From: Streptomyces sp. APSN-46.1
GTDB taxonomy: Bacteria; Actinomycetota; Actinomycetes; Streptomycetales; Streptomycetaceae
Length of the DNA stretch: 64,000 bases
NCBI RefSeq assembly: GCF_022815725.1
Contig: NZ_JALGRF010000009.1
Coordinates: forward strand, 1 to 64,000
Direction: 5' to 3'
This document shows, piece by piece, positions 1 through 10,164 of the stretch. The position numbers and the translations under genes are program-made. Under the pieces are notes generated by a model. It saw nothing but the letters and a program-made list of their open reading frames with translations. It was not told the DNA's origin and ran no database searches. Within the stretch, counting starts at the first letter, position 1. Every line of letters starts with the position of its first letter.

Positions 1-130
1 CCCGGGTACCCCCACCGATCCCCCCCCGCCCCGGCCACTCCCCGCGTCGGCGGCTTGTGCCGCGCGGGCCGGGGCTGCCCCCGGTGCCCGGCGGAGCCGG
101 GTTTCCTGGGGCGCCGCCCCAGACCCCGCG

Positions 131-188
131 CCTCAAACGCCGGCGAGGCTGGGTGTGCCCCGGCGGGGCCTCAAACGCCGGCGAGGCT
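131..188. repeat. Two direct copies of a 20-bp intergenic repeat
   Basis: The 20-bp string starting CCTCAAACGCC and ending GGCGAGGCT occurs at 131-150 and again at 169-188, in GC-rich DNA that otherwise holds nothing I recognise (1-331 has no convincing gene). Short repeats of this kind are common between Streptomyces genes; no function is implied. Confidence 0.6.
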
Positions 189-331
189 AAAGTTGCCCGG
201 CGGGGCCCCGGCGGGGCTGCATTTACGCCCGGCCAGGGTATGGGCCGAGTGCCGACCCCCGATGGCGGCGCCCGCCCCGGCGGAGCAGCGTGGTGGGCAA
301 CTGCCCCGTCTCCCCGCCCCGAGGTCCGCCC

Positions 332-1852
332 ATGGCCCCGAACCCCGTCGCGGCGCCGAGCCCGCCCGATGCCCCGCACCAGCCCGCCGCTGGCGCGGGG
401 CGCCGGCCGGATCTCCTGCGGCTCGTACCAGTGGCCGCCGCGTACGCCCTCGCACAGCTCGTGCCAACGGTGGGCACCGGGCTCGGCTGGGACGAGACCG
501 TGTACGTCAGCCAGGTCTCCCGCGACGCGCCCCCCGCGTTCTTCAGCGCCCCCCGCGCACGCGGGATCACCTTCCTCGTCGCCCCCGTCGCGGCGCTGAC
601 CTCGTCCGTACCGGTCCTGCGGATCTACCTGGCCCTGCTGGCGGCGGCCGCTCTCCTGCTCTGCCTGTGGGTGTGGCGGCGGCTGCTCCCCGCGCCGGTG
701 CCCGCGCTCGCCGGAGCCCTCTTCGCCGGTCTGTGGACGACCCTCTTCTACGGGCCGCAGGCCATGCCCAACCTCTGGGTGGCCTTCGGGGCGCTCTTCG
801 CCGTCGGCTGCTTCCTGCGGGCCGCCCGCGACCCGGGCGACCGCACCGCGCTCGCCGGCCTCGCCGCCGGTGTGTGCCTGGCCGCGCTCATGCGGCCCTC
901 CGACGCGGTCTGGCTCGTCGTGGTCCTGGCGTGCGCGGTGGCGGTGGTTCCGGACTGGCGGCGGCCCGCGCTCGCCGTGGCGCCCGTCGTCGGCGCCGTG
1001 ATCGGCGGCGCCGAGTGGGCCGTCGAGGCCCACGTCCGCTACGGCGGCCTGTTCACCCGGCTGCACCGCGCCGGCGAGATCCAGGGCGGCCTGGGCTGGA
1101 ATCCCGCCTTCGGCGACCACCTGCGCGCCCTCGCCGGCCGTACCCTCTGCCGCCCCTGCGACGTCCCCTGGACCACCACCACCCCGGTCACCGGGCTGTG
1201 GTGGCTGGCGCTGCCGCTGCTCACCGCGGGCGGTCTGATCGTCGCGTACCGCGGCGAGCGTCGGCTGCTGCGCCCCCTGCTCCTGGCCACGGTGGCCGGG
1301 ACGGCGCTGGCGGCGCCGTACCTGCTGCTGGTCGGGTACGCCGCACCGCGCTTCCTGCTGCCCGCGTACGCGCTGCTCGCGCTGCCGGTGGCGCTGTGCC
1401 TGTCCCGGCTGTTCGCCGCGGCCCGCGCCCGCCCCCTCGCCCTCACCGCGCTCTGCCTGGCGCTGGCCGGGCACCTCGTGCTGCAGCTGCTGATCACCGC
1501 CACGGTGGCGGCCCGTGGCCGGGCCACCCGTACCGCCTTCACCGCCGTGACCGAGGAGCTGCGCCGCCAGGGGGTGCGCCCGCCGTGCGTGGTCAGCGGG
1601 GAGGAGGCCGTCCGCGTCGCGTTCCGGGCGGGATGCGCCTCCCGCCAGGTCTACGGCGGCCACGACGGCAGCATCACCCCCGCCGGACTCGTCGCCCTCG
1701 CGGGGACCCGGCCGGTGGCGGTACTGGTGGCGGGGAACGCCGCTCCCCCGCCCTGGGCCCGCGACTGGCGGCTCCACCCCCTGCCGGATCTGCCGGGCCT
1801 GCCCGGCTGCCGCGCCTACCTGGCGCCCACGGCGCGGCCCGGGGGTCCATGA
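332..1852 (+). CDS. Polytopic membrane protein, GT-C glycosyltransferase-like
   Basis: A protein of about 506 residues with many hydrophobic segments spread over its length. After a Pro/Ala-rich cytoplasmic start comes a first membrane segment and then a WDETVY stretch, which resembles the acidic loop-1 motif of GT-C (PMT/ArnT-like) glycosyltransferases that use lipid-linked sugars. The C-terminal 110 residues are soluble. I chose the ATG at 332 because an in-frame start at 290 lacks a better ribosome site. The gene is convergent with the ABC ATPase gene that ends 2 bp away. The acceptor and sugar cannot be told from sequence, and a general membrane protein without enzymatic activity remains possible. 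Confidence 0.6.
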   Translation: MAPNPVAAPSPPDAPHQPAAGAGRRPDLLRLVPVAAAYALAQLVPTVGTGLGWDETVYVSQVSRDAPPAFFSAPRARGITFLVAPVAALTSSVPVLRIYLALLAAAALLLCLWVWRRLLPAPVPALAGALFAGLWTTLFYGPQAMPNLWVAFGALFAVGCFLRAARDPGDRTALAGLAAGVCLAALMRPSDAVWLVVVLACAVAVVPDWRRPALAVAPVVGAVIGGAEWAVEAHVRYGGLFTRLHRAGEIQGGLGWNPAFGDHLRALAGRTLCRPCDVPWTTTTPVTGLWWLALPLLTAGGLIVAYRGERRLLRPLLLATVAGTALAAPYLLLVGYAAPRFLLPAYALLALPVALCLSRLFAAARARPLALTALCLALAGHLVLQLLITATVAARGRATRTAFTAVTEELRRQGVRPPCVVSGEEAVRVAFRAGCASRQVYGGHDGSITPAGLVALAGTRPVAVLVAGNAAPPPWARDWRLHPLPDLPGLPGCRAYLAPTARPGGP

Positions 1853-1853
1853 C

Positions 1854-2558
1854 CTATGCCGAGGCCCGTGCCGTCGACGTCGCCGTGACGGCCTCGGTGA
1901 GCCGGCCGTCCGTCATGGTCGCCGTACGGTCCATCCGCTCCAGGTGGGCGTGGTCGTGGGTGACCAGCACGGTGGCCGTGGAGCGCTCGCGGGTCAGGGT
2001 GACCAGGAGGTCGAGTACGGCGGCGCCGCGCTCGTGGTCGAGGGCGCTGGTCGGCTCGTCGACGAGCAGCACGGCGGGCTCGTTCATCAGGGCGCGGGCG
2101 ATGTTCACGCGCTGGCGCTGGCCGCCGGAGAGCTGGTGCGGGCGTTTGTCGGCCTTGTCGGCCAGACCCACCGCGTCCAGCAGCTCCAGCGCGCGGCGGC
2201 GTAGCCGCCCGGAGGGGCGGCCGCAGACGTGGGCCATGACCTGGAGCTGTTCGGCGGCGGTGAGGGAGGCCAGCAGGTTCGGCTGCTGGAAGACGATGCC
2301 GATCTTCTCGCGGCGCAGGGCCGACTTCTCGGCGGCGCTGAGCTCCGAGGTGGCCCGGCCGGCCACCACCACCTGCCCGGAGTCGGGCGTGACGAGGGTG
2401 GCGGCGACGGCGAGCAGGCTGGATTTGCCGGAACCGGAGGGTCCGATCACCGCCGTCAGGGTGCCCGCGGGCACCTCCAGACTGACCGCGTCCAGCGCGG
2501 TGAGCCGGGTGTCGCCGTCCGGGTAGGTGAGCGTGACGTCGTGCACGAGCAGGGTCAT
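1854..2558 (-). CDS. ABC transporter ATP-binding protein (MacB/LolD type)
   Basis: A 234-residue ABC ATPase. It shows the Walker A motif GPSGSGKSS near residue 40, a Q-loop (FQQPN), the signature LSGGQRQRV and Walker B LLVDEPTSALD, followed by a switch histidine (VTHDH). Length and motif spacing fit the LolD/MacB branch, which powers FtsX-type permeases that extrude lipids, peptides or antibiotics rather than importing solutes. Its start overlaps the end of the permease gene by 4 bp, so the two are translationally coupled. The divergent two-component genes just beyond are likely regulators or signal partners of this exporter (inference from context). Confidence 0.93.
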   Translation of the reverse strand: MTLLVHDVTLTYPDGDTRLTALDAVSLEVPAGTLTAVIGPSGSGKSSLLAVAATLVTPDSGQVVVAGRATSELSAAEKSALRREKIGIVFQQPNLLASLTAAEQLQVMAHVCGRPSGRLRRRALELLDAVGLADKADKRPHQLSGGQRQRVNIARALMNEPAVLLVDEPTSALDHERGAAVLDLLVTLTRERSTATVLVTHDHAHLERMDRTATMTDGRLTEAVTATSTARASA

Positions 2559-3643
2559 CGAGCGCTCCCGAGGGCGGTCAGGGGATCGACGGCGGTGATC
2601 CGCCGGATGGACAGGGCCGCGCCCAGCGCGCCGAGCACGATCATGATCGCGGCGGGGACGAGCACGGTGGCGGCGTCGAGTACGAAGGGCACGTCGCCGC
2701 CGCTGATCAGCGCGCCGAAGCCGGCGGCGAGGGCCGTGCCGAGTCCGGCGCCGAGGGCGAGCATCACCACGGCCTGGCCGAGGGCATCCCCCAGGAGATA
2801 CGGAGTGGAGGCACCCAGTGCCTTGAGGACGGCGATGTCACCGCTCCGCTGGATCGTCCACACCGTGAAGAAGGCCCCTATGACCAGCGCGGAGATGACG
2901 AACAGGAACCCGCGCATCAGCTGGAGCGAGCCGTTCTCAGCCTGGTACGACCCTATGGCGCCGAGGGCCTCCTCGACGGTCCGGGCCTTGGTGGCGGCGG
3001 CCTCGTCACCGGCGGCGAGGTCGGCGGAGCCGGTCGCGTCCAGGGCGATCACGGTGGCGAGGGTGTCGGTGGAGGTACCGGGGTTGCCGATCCGCTGCCA
3101 GTCGTTCAGGTCCATCCAGACGACCGGGGTGTGGCTGTAGGCGGCGGTGCCGGAGACGGCGGCCACCTCCAGTTCCAGGGACCCGACCCGGAGCGTGCCG
3201 CCCGCCGTGAGCCCGCCGAGTTCCGCGGCGGCCTTCTCGGTGAGGACCACCCGGCCCTGGGCGAGGCCGCCGCCGCGCGGCTCCAGCGTCCCGGACGGCT
3301 CCACGCCGAACACGGAGACGGCGGCGGTGCGCTCACCGGCGACGGCGTTGGTGGTGCGGATGCCGAGCGGCTCCGCCGCCTTCACCCCGGACCGCTCGCG
3401 CCAGGCCCGCCAGGCGGCCTCGGGTACCTGGGAGTTGGTGAACGACACCTTCTGGTCCCCGGCCGGCGCGGCGAAGGCCAGATGCGTGGCGGGCAGTCCG
3501 GTGATGGCCGAGATGTTCTCCCGGGCCAGTCCGGAAGTGAGCCCGGACAGTAGGCCGACCAGCAGCGTGATCAGCAGGACGACCGAGCCCATGAGGGCGA
3601 ACCGGCCTTTGGCGAACCGTAGATCTCTCCATGCGACGAACAT
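2555..3643 (-). CDS. FtsX-like ABC transporter permease
   Basis: A protein of 362 residues when started at the ATG at 3643, giving the N-terminus MFVAWRDLRFAKGRF typical of the short cytoplasmic lead of FtsX permeases. One membrane segment lies at about residues 15-37, followed by a large extracytoplasmic domain to about residue 240 and three further segments in the C-terminal 130 residues. This 1+3 layout is that of the MacB/FtsX family. The gene is upstream of and coupled to the ATPase. The substrate is unknown; the ABC pair could be a lipoprotein, peptide or drug exporter. Confidence 0.88.
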   Translation of the reverse strand: MFVAWRDLRFAKGRFALMGSVVLLITLLVGLLSGLTSGLARENISAITGLPATHLAFAAPAGDQKVSFTNSQVPEAAWRAWRERSGVKAAEPLGIRTTNAVAGERTAAVSVFGVEPSGTLEPRGGGLAQGRVVLTEKAAAELGGLTAGGTLRVGSLELEVAAVSGTAAYSHTPVVWMDLNDWQRIGNPGTSTDTLATVIALDATGSADLAAGDEAAATKARTVEEALGAIGSYQAENGSLQLMRGFLFVISALVIGAFFTVWTIQRSGDIAVLKALGASTPYLLGDALGQAVVMLALGAGLGTALAAGFGALISGGDVPFVLDAATVLVPAAIMIVLGALGAALSIRRITAVDPLTALGSAR

Positions 3644-3777
3644 GTCCCTCACCTTGGCCTTCCGCGCGGGCCCTGGACATCGCGCCACGGGAGCGATCCT
3701 GGTATCGAAGGACGCAGCCCGAGATCAAACTTTTGGTTGACCGGGGCCGACCGGGACCCACTTACGCTGGTCAGGCC

Positions 3778-5088
3778 ATGTCTGTTCTCCCGGAATCCCT
3801 CCGCTCGCGTCCCTCCGGCCCGTCCCGCCCCACCCACCCCACCGGCCCCACCCGCCCCACCGGCCTGACCCGTCCGTTGACGCCCGTCTCGCGCGTGCTG
3901 CGCCTGTGCCTGCACGCGCTGTTCCTCGGGCTGCTCGCGCTGGCCGCCGGCCGGGCCGTCGCCGACTCCGCGCCGCGCGCCGGGTGGGTCGTCGCCGTGT
4001 GCGCGGTCCTGGCCGCCGGGTACCTGGGCGGGGTGCTGACACCCGCCGTGCGCCGTTCGCCGCGCGCCGGGGCGCTCTGGCTGGCGGGGCTCGGCGCGGC
4101 CTGGGCGGGGCTGCTCGCGCTCTCCTCCGACGGGCTGTGGCTCGCCTTCCCGCTGTACTTCCTGGAGCTGCGCCTGCTGCGGCCGCGCTGGGCCGTCCCG
4201 GCCGTCGCGGTGACCGCGTGCGCGGCGATCGGCGCCTTCTTCGGACACAGCTTCTTCGGACACAGCTTCTTCGAACACAGCGGCCCGGCGCACAGCGGCG
4301 CGGTGACCCCGGGCCCGTTCCTGGGGCCGCTGCTCGGCGGGGCCGTGGCGGTGGCGACCGTACTGGGGTACGAGGCGCTGTACCGGGAGAGCGAGCGCCG
4401 CCGGGAGCTGATCGAGGAGCTCATCGCGACGCGGGCCGAGCTGGCCGCCGTCGAGCACGGCGCCGGGATCCTGGCGGAGCGGGAGCGGTTGGCGCGCGAG
4501 ATCCACGACACCCTGGCCCAGGGGCTCTCGTCGATCCAGCTGCTGCTGCGGGCGGCGGAGCGGACGCTCGCGCGGGACGCGCCGGCCCTGCCCCACATCG
4601 CCCGGGCCCGCGAGGCCGCGCAGGAGAACCTCGCCGAGGCACGGCGCTTCGTACGGGCCCTCACGCCGCCGGACCTGGAACACGGATCGCTCGCGGCGGC
4701 ACTGGAACGGCTGTGCGCGGGGGTGCGGGGGCCGAGGGTCCGCTTCTCGCTGAGCGGCACCCCGTGCGCGCTGCCCACCCCCTACGAGGTGGCCCTGCTG
4801 CGGATCGCCCAGTCGGCGCTGGCCAATGTGGTGCGGCACGCGGCGGCGGAGCGCGCCGAGATCACGCTGACCTTCATGGACTCCTCGGTCACGCTGGACA
4901 TCATGGACGACGGGAAGGGCTTCGTCCTCCCCGCCCTTCCCGCGCGGGAAGGGCGGGAGGGCGGGTTCGGCCTGCCGGCGATGCGCTCGCGGGCCGAGAG
5001 TCTGGGCGGGCTGTTCACCGTCGAATCCGCCCAGGGCCAGGGCACCGCCGTGGCCGTCGCCCTGCCGTTGCCCGTGGAGGCCCCCTGA
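3778..5088 (+). CDS. Sensor histidine kinase, NarL/DesK type (HisKA_3)
   Basis: A kinase of 436 residues. A Pro/Thr-rich start is followed by about six hydrophobic segments (residues ~40-200), a short coiled linker and a HisKA_3 dimerisation domain with the phospho-acceptor in REIHDTLAQG near residue 243. The HATPase domain shows an N-box (ALANVVRHA) and a DDGKGF G-box. Three 15-bp units in tandem (4237-4281) encode repeated FFGHS-like units in a membrane-proximal loop, with three further HS-containing residues after them; histidine-rich loops can bind metals, but that is speculation here. The stop overlaps the regulator start (TGATG), so both are made together. The gene is divergent from the ABC exporter. 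Confidence 0.92.
   Translation: MSVLPESLRSRPSGPSRPTHPTGPTRPTGLTRPLTPVSRVLRLCLHALFLGLLALAAGRAVADSAPRAGWVVAVCAVLAAGYLGGVLTPAVRRSPRAGALWLAGLGAAWAGLLALSSDGLWLAFPLYFLELRLLRPRWAVPAVAVTACAAIGAFFGHSFFGHSFFEHSGPAHSGAVTPGPFLGPLLGGAVAVATVLGYEALYRESERRRELIEELIATRAELAAVEHGAGILAERERLAREIHDTLAQGLSSIQLLLRAAERTLARDAPALPHIARAREAAQENLAEARRFVRALTPPDLEHGSLAAALERLCAGVRGPRVRFSLSGTPCALPTPYEVALLRIAQSALANVVRHAAAERAEITLTFMDSSVTLDIMDDGKGFVLPALPAREGREGGFGLPAMRSRAESLGGLFTVESAQGQGTAVAVALPLPVEAP
4237..4281 (+). repeat. Three tandem 15-bp units inside the sensor kinase gene
   Basis: TTCTTCGGACACAGC occurs twice exactly and a third time with a single change, adding five residues per unit in frame. Such units change length by slippage, so this loop may vary between strains. 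Confidence 0.8.
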
Positions 5089-5717
5089 TGACGATCCGGC
5101 TGCTGCTGGCCGACGACCATCCGGTGGTCCGGGCGGGGCTGCGCGCGGTGCTGGACACCGAACCGGACTTCGCGGTGGTCGCGGAGGCCGCGACCGCCGA
5201 GCGGGCGGTCGAGCTGGCCGCGTCGGAGCCGGTGGACGTGGTGCTGATGGACCTCCAGTTCGGGCCGGGCATGCACGGCTCGGCGGCGACGCGGCTGATC
5301 ACGGACCTGCCGCGGGCGCCCCGGGTCCTGGTCCTGACCACGTACGACACGGACGCGGACATCCTGGCGGCGGTCGAGGCGGGGGCCTCGGGCTACTTGC
5401 TGAAGGACGCCCCGCCGGAGGAGCTGGCGGCCGCGGTCCGGACGGCGGCCGCCGGGCAGTCGGCGCTGGCCCCGGCGGTCGCGCTGCGCCTGATGGACCG
5501 GATGCGGACCCCGGCGGCGGCGCTGACCAAGCGGGAGCTGGAGGTGCTCCAGCTGGTCGCGGACGGGCTGTCGAACCAGCAGATCTCGAAGAAGCTCTTC
5601 CTCAGCCAGGCCACGGTGAAGTCCCACCTGGTGCACGTCTACGCGAAGCTCGGCGTCGACTCCCGCACCGCCGCGGTCGCCGCCGCCGCCACCCGCCGCC
5701 TGATCCGCACGCCGTAG
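5088..5717 (+). CDS. LuxR/NarL-family response regulator
   Basis: A protein of 209 residues with an N-terminal receiver domain (ADDHP acidic pocket, phospho-acceptor Asp in VVLMDLQF near residue 54, conserved Thr in VLTTYDT and Lys in LLKDAPPEE) and a C-terminal LuxR helix-turn-helix (LTKRELEVLQLVADGLSNQQI, then SQATVKSHLVHVYAKLGV). It starts within the kinase stop codon. It is the cognate regulator of the kinase and a plausible activator of the divergent ABC exporter promoter between 3643 and 3778. Confidence 0.95.
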   Translation: MTIRLLLADDHPVVRAGLRAVLDTEPDFAVVAEAATAERAVELAASEPVDVVLMDLQFGPGMHGSAATRLITDLPRAPRVLVLTTYDTDADILAAVEAGASGYLLKDAPPEELAAAVRTAAAGQSALAPAVALRLMDRMRTPAAALTKRELEVLQLVADGLSNQQISKKLFLSQATVKSHLVHVYAKLGVDSRTAAVAAAATRRLIRTP

Positions 5718-5796
5718 CCGCCGCGAGGGGTGGGGCCGGCCCCCGTACGGATGCACCGCCGGGCCGGGTAGGCGGGTAGGTACGCCTGGACAGCGC

Positions 5797-7284
5797 CTAC
5801 GCCACCCAGTGCGGCCGCTCGACCGCCGGGGTCAGCGGTACGCCGTCGTGGAAGGCGGCCGCGAGCCGCCGGACCGCGTCGTCCAGCACGTCCGCGCCCA
5901 GCGTGTACGGGATCCGCAGCCGGTGTTCGAACGTCCCCGGGTCCACGCCGAACCGGGCCCCCCGGCCGATGTTCACCCCGGCCGCCGCCGCCCGTTCCGC
6001 GAGCGCGGAGCTGACCGGCTCCCCGAGGTCCACCCAGAGCGAGAGCCCGCCCGGCGGAAGCTGCCAGGACCATTCGGGGGTGTACCGCTGGAGCGCCCGT
6101 ACCAGCGCCTCCCGCCGGCCCCGCAGCTGCTCCAGCCGCACGGGGAGCGAGCGGTCCAGCCCGTCCAGCAGCGGGAGGGCCACCAGCTGGTCCAGGACCG
6201 ACCCTGTCATGTCCGCCGCCACCCGGACCGACGTCAGCTCCGTGATCATCTTGGCGGTGGCCCGGATCCACCCCACCCTCAGCCCGCCCCAGTGGGTCTT
6301 GCTCAGCGACCCGATGGTCACCACGTGGTCCGCGCCGCCCCTCGGGGCCAGCGAGGCCAGCGGCGCCGGGGGCGGCACGTCCAGCGCGATGTCGGCGATG
6401 GTCTCGTCCACGACCAGCCACGTCCCGGTCCGGCGGGTCGCCGCCAGCAGCCGCAGCCGCTGCTCCCGCGGCATCAGCGCCCCGGTGGGGTTGTGGAAGT
6501 CGGGGATCACGTAGGCCAGCCTCGGCACGGTCTGCCGCAGGGTGGACTCGGCTATCTCCATGTCCCAGCCGGCGTCGGAGACGGCGATCGACCCGGCGCG
6601 CAGCCTGGCGTGGCGCAGCGCGTCCAGGGCGTTGGCGTAGGTGGGGTTCTCGGTGACCACCCGGTCCCCCGGCCGGCACAGCAGGCTCACGACCAGCGCG
6701 AACGCCTGCTGGGCGCCCGCCGTGACCAGGATCTGCTCGGGCCGCGTCGGCAGCCCGCGCCGGGTGAACCGGTCGGCGATGGCGGTGCGCAGGTCCGGCA
6801 GCCCGAACGGGAGGTAGCCGGGGTTCCGCGCCAGCCCGGGCAGCCGGGGCGCGGCCCAGGCCAACGCGTCGGTGAGGCTCCCGTCCGGCGCCCCCATGGC
6901 GGCGATGGCGAGGTCGATCCCCGGCTCCCCGTCGGCGCGGTAGCCTCCGGCGCCGACGAGCATGTGCGTGCCGACGGGGGCGTGGCCGTCGGGGAGTTCG
7001 GTCCAGGTGCCGGAGCCGCGCCGGCTGCGCACGTACCCGCTCTCGCGCAGTAGGTCGTACGCCCCGGTGACGGTGGCCCGGCTGGCGCCGACCGCCTCGG
7101 CGAGCTCGCGCTCGGCGGGCAGCCGTACGTGCAGGGCGATCCGGCCGTCGAGGATCAGGGTCCGGACGGCGTCGGCGAGCGTCCGGTAGCCGGGGCGGGC
7201 CAGCACCTCGGCGGGCAGCATGGCCGCGAGCTGGCGGCTGCCGATGATTCTGTCCGCTGTCTGGACCACTCGCCCGTTTGCCAT
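5797..7284 (-). CDS. MocR-type transcriptional regulator (GntR HTH fused to aminotransferase fold)
   Basis: A protein of 495 residues. An N-terminal GntR winged helix (about residues 35-105, with LPAERELAEAVGASRATVTGAY) is joined to a fold-type I PLP aminotransferase domain. The PLP lysine is in SLSKTHWGGLRVGWI and the acidic pyridine-contacting region in LVVDETIADIA. MocR proteins sense PLP or an amino acid through this domain. It is divergent from a small gene and a nucleotidyltransferase; the gap between them carries repeated ATTGGC boxes that look like its operator. It could be a PdxR- or YczR-type member; the effector is not evident. Confidence 0.92.
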   Translation of the reverse strand: MANGRVVQTADRIIGSRQLAAMLPAEVLARPGYRTLADAVRTLILDGRIALHVRLPAERELAEAVGASRATVTGAYDLLRESGYVRSRRGSGTWTELPDGHAPVGTHMLVGAGGYRADGEPGIDLAIAAMGAPDGSLTDALAWAAPRLPGLARNPGYLPFGLPDLRTAIADRFTRRGLPTRPEQILVTAGAQQAFALVVSLLCRPGDRVVTENPTYANALDALRHARLRAGSIAVSDAGWDMEIAESTLRQTVPRLAYVIPDFHNPTGALMPREQRLRLLAATRRTGTWLVVDETIADIALDVPPPAPLASLAPRGGADHVVTIGSLSKTHWGGLRVGWIRATAKMITELTSVRVAADMTGSVLDQLVALPLLDGLDRSLPVRLEQLRGRREALVRALQRYTPEWSWQLPPGGLSLWVDLGEPVSSALAERAAAAGVNIGRGARFGVDPGTFEHRLRIPYTLGADVLDDAVRRLAAAFHDGVPLTPAVERPHWVA

Positions 7285-7294
7285 GCCAACCTCC

Positions 7295-7358
7295 CCTGAT
7301 TGGCTCTGCCTGCCAGGCCAATCAGGGACCAGACTCGCGGTATTGGCCCCCGATTGGC
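7295..7358. promoter_or_regulatory. Probable MocR operator: ATTGGC repeats
   Basis: A perfect 10-bp inverted repeat CCTGATTGGC / GCCAATCAGG at 7295-7326 is followed by TATTGGC (7341) and GATTGGC (7352) in direct orientation, all between the divergent MocR gene and the gene starting at 7373. MocR proteins characteristically bind spaced direct repeats, so this is the obvious autoregulatory site (inference). Confidence 0.65.
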
Positions 7359-7372
7359 AAGGAGACGCCGAG

Positions 7373-7603
7373 ATGTTGACCGACCGCGACGAACGCGCAC
7401 TGCTGGCTGCCGCCGAGAACCGGATCTCCGAGCCGCTGCGGATCGGGGCCGCGCTGGCGGCCGTACGGCGCGCTCTGGCGCGGCGGCCCGCCCGGGCGGC
7501 GGACGGGCGGGAACCGCACGGGCGGGAACAGGACGGGCGAGAATCGGTGTCATGTCAGCAGCAGCCACCACAGACCACGCCCGCCGCCCCGCTGCCCCAG
7601 TGA
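7373..7603 (+). CDS. Small protein of unknown function, divergent from MocR
   Basis: A 76-residue reading frame from an ATG preceded by a good ribosome site (AAGGAG at 7359-7364, 8 bp away). The first 40 residues are helical and charged (MLTDRDERALLAAAENRISEP), while the tail is Gly/Arg/Pro-rich and overlaps the start of the nucleotidyltransferase gene in another frame. I recognise no family. The strong ribosome site directly after the operator-like repeats suggests it is the first gene of the MocR-controlled unit. The tail may be an accident of reading into the next gene's start. Confidence 0.5.
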   Translation: MLTDRDERALLAAAENRISEPLRIGAALAAVRRALARRPARAADGREPHGREQDGRESVSCQQQPPQTTPAAPLPQ

Positions 7604-8181
7604 TCGCGGGCCTGCTCCTCGCGGCCGGGGGCGGCCGCCGGCTCGGCGGACGCCCCAAGGCCCTGCTCCCCTACCGGGGCCGCCCCCTCGTCGAGAACGC
7701 CGTACGGGTGCTGCGCGAGGCCGGATGCGGCCCGCTGCACGTGGTGCTCGGCGCCTCGGCCGCCGAGGTCCGCGAGCGCGCCGACCTCACGGGCTGCGTG
7801 GTCGTGGACAACCCGGACTGGGCCGAGGGCATGGGCTCCTCACTGCGCGTCGGCCTCGCCTCGCTGGCCGGTACGGAGGCCCACGCGGCCCTGGTCTCCC
7901 TGGTGGACCAGCCGGGCATCGGGCCTGCGGCGGTGGCCCGGGTCCGCGAGGCGTACCGCTCCCCCGCGAGCCTGGTGGCGGCCTCGTACGACGGGGAGCG
8001 CGGGCATCCGGTGCTGTTCGGCGCGGACCGCTGGGCCGACATCGCGGCGACGGCGACCGGGGACAAGGGCGCGCGGGTGCACCTGACACGCCACGCCGCC
8101 GATCTGATGCTGGTGGAGTGCGGGGACATCGCGGAGGCCTTCGACATCGACACCCCCGCCGACCTGGCACGCCTTGCCTGA
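7552..8181 (+). CDS. MobA/MocA-like nucleotidyltransferase
   Basis: A protein of 209 residues starting VIAGLLLAAGGGRRLGG-P-K-L after a 17-residue lead. The glycine-rich LLLAAGxGxRxG-K signature is that of NTP-binding nucleotidyltransferases such as MobA and MocA (molybdenum cofactor guanylyl-/cytidylyltransferase). SLVDQPGI matches the metal-binding D-Q-P motif of MocA-like members. Molybdenum cofactor maturation would fit with a purine-degrading (xanthine dehydrogenase-using) strain, but no molybdoenzyme gene is visible in this window. Other sugar or cofactor nucleotidyltransferase roles cannot be excluded. Confidence 0.8.
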   Translation: MSAAATTDHARRPAAPVIAGLLLAAGGGRRLGGRPKALLPYRGRPLVENAVRVLREAGCGPLHVVLGASAAEVRERADLTGCVVVDNPDWAEGMGSSLRVGLASLAGTEAHAALVSLVDQPGIGPAAVARVREAYRSPASLVAASYDGERGHPVLFGADRWADIAATATGDKGARVHLTRHAADLMLVECGDIAEAFDIDTPADLARLA

Positions 8182-8251
8182 GCGGGGCGTGACGGCCATG
8201 GCACTGAGGGCCACCGGACGTCAAAATCTGTTGACTCGGAGAATCTCGACA

Positions 8252-8266
8252 TCAACAAACCATTGA
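8252..8266. promoter_or_regulatory. TCAAC-N5-ATTGA palindrome upstream of aceB
   Basis: TCAACAAACCATTGA lies in an AT-rich patch about 165 bp before the aceB start. Related 15-bp palindromes stand upstream of the urate operon (18657-18671) and catalase (21451-21465). A shared regulator binding site is inferred. Confidence 0.5.
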
Positions 8267-8432
8267 ACTTCCACCATGAGGAAATTACTATCCACTGGTC
8301 AGAAGCGCCCTGAACCACAGACGGCGCCCGCGACCGTATTCCGGAACTCTCCACACCCGACGGCACTGCGTGCCGTCTCGCGCGAGCATTCCCCCGCGGC
8401 CGCCAGGCACCGCCGCTGAAGGAGTGACAGAT

Positions 8433-10052
<1,620 letters not shown>

Positions 10053-10103
10053 CACACCCCGTCTTCGGCTGAAACGCACAGCAGCCGAACACCCGCGGCG
10101 AAC

Positions 10104-10145
10104 ACAGCTCCGCCCCCTGGCCCGCAACGGCCCGGGGGCGGAGCT
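10104..10145. terminator. Hairpin terminator after aceB
   Basis: CAGCTCCGCCCCC pairs with GGGGGCGGAGCTG across a GGCCCG-rich loop, between the stop of aceB and the convergent membrane-protein gene; it can serve both. Confidence 0.85.
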
Positions 10146-10164
10146 GTTTCGTGCGAGATGCCCG

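Noticed and set aside
1..331. A gene end entering from the left edge
   Set aside because: Long open frames exist but consist of Pro/Arg/Ala-rich shadow translation; no recognisable protein sequence or start/stop context supports one.
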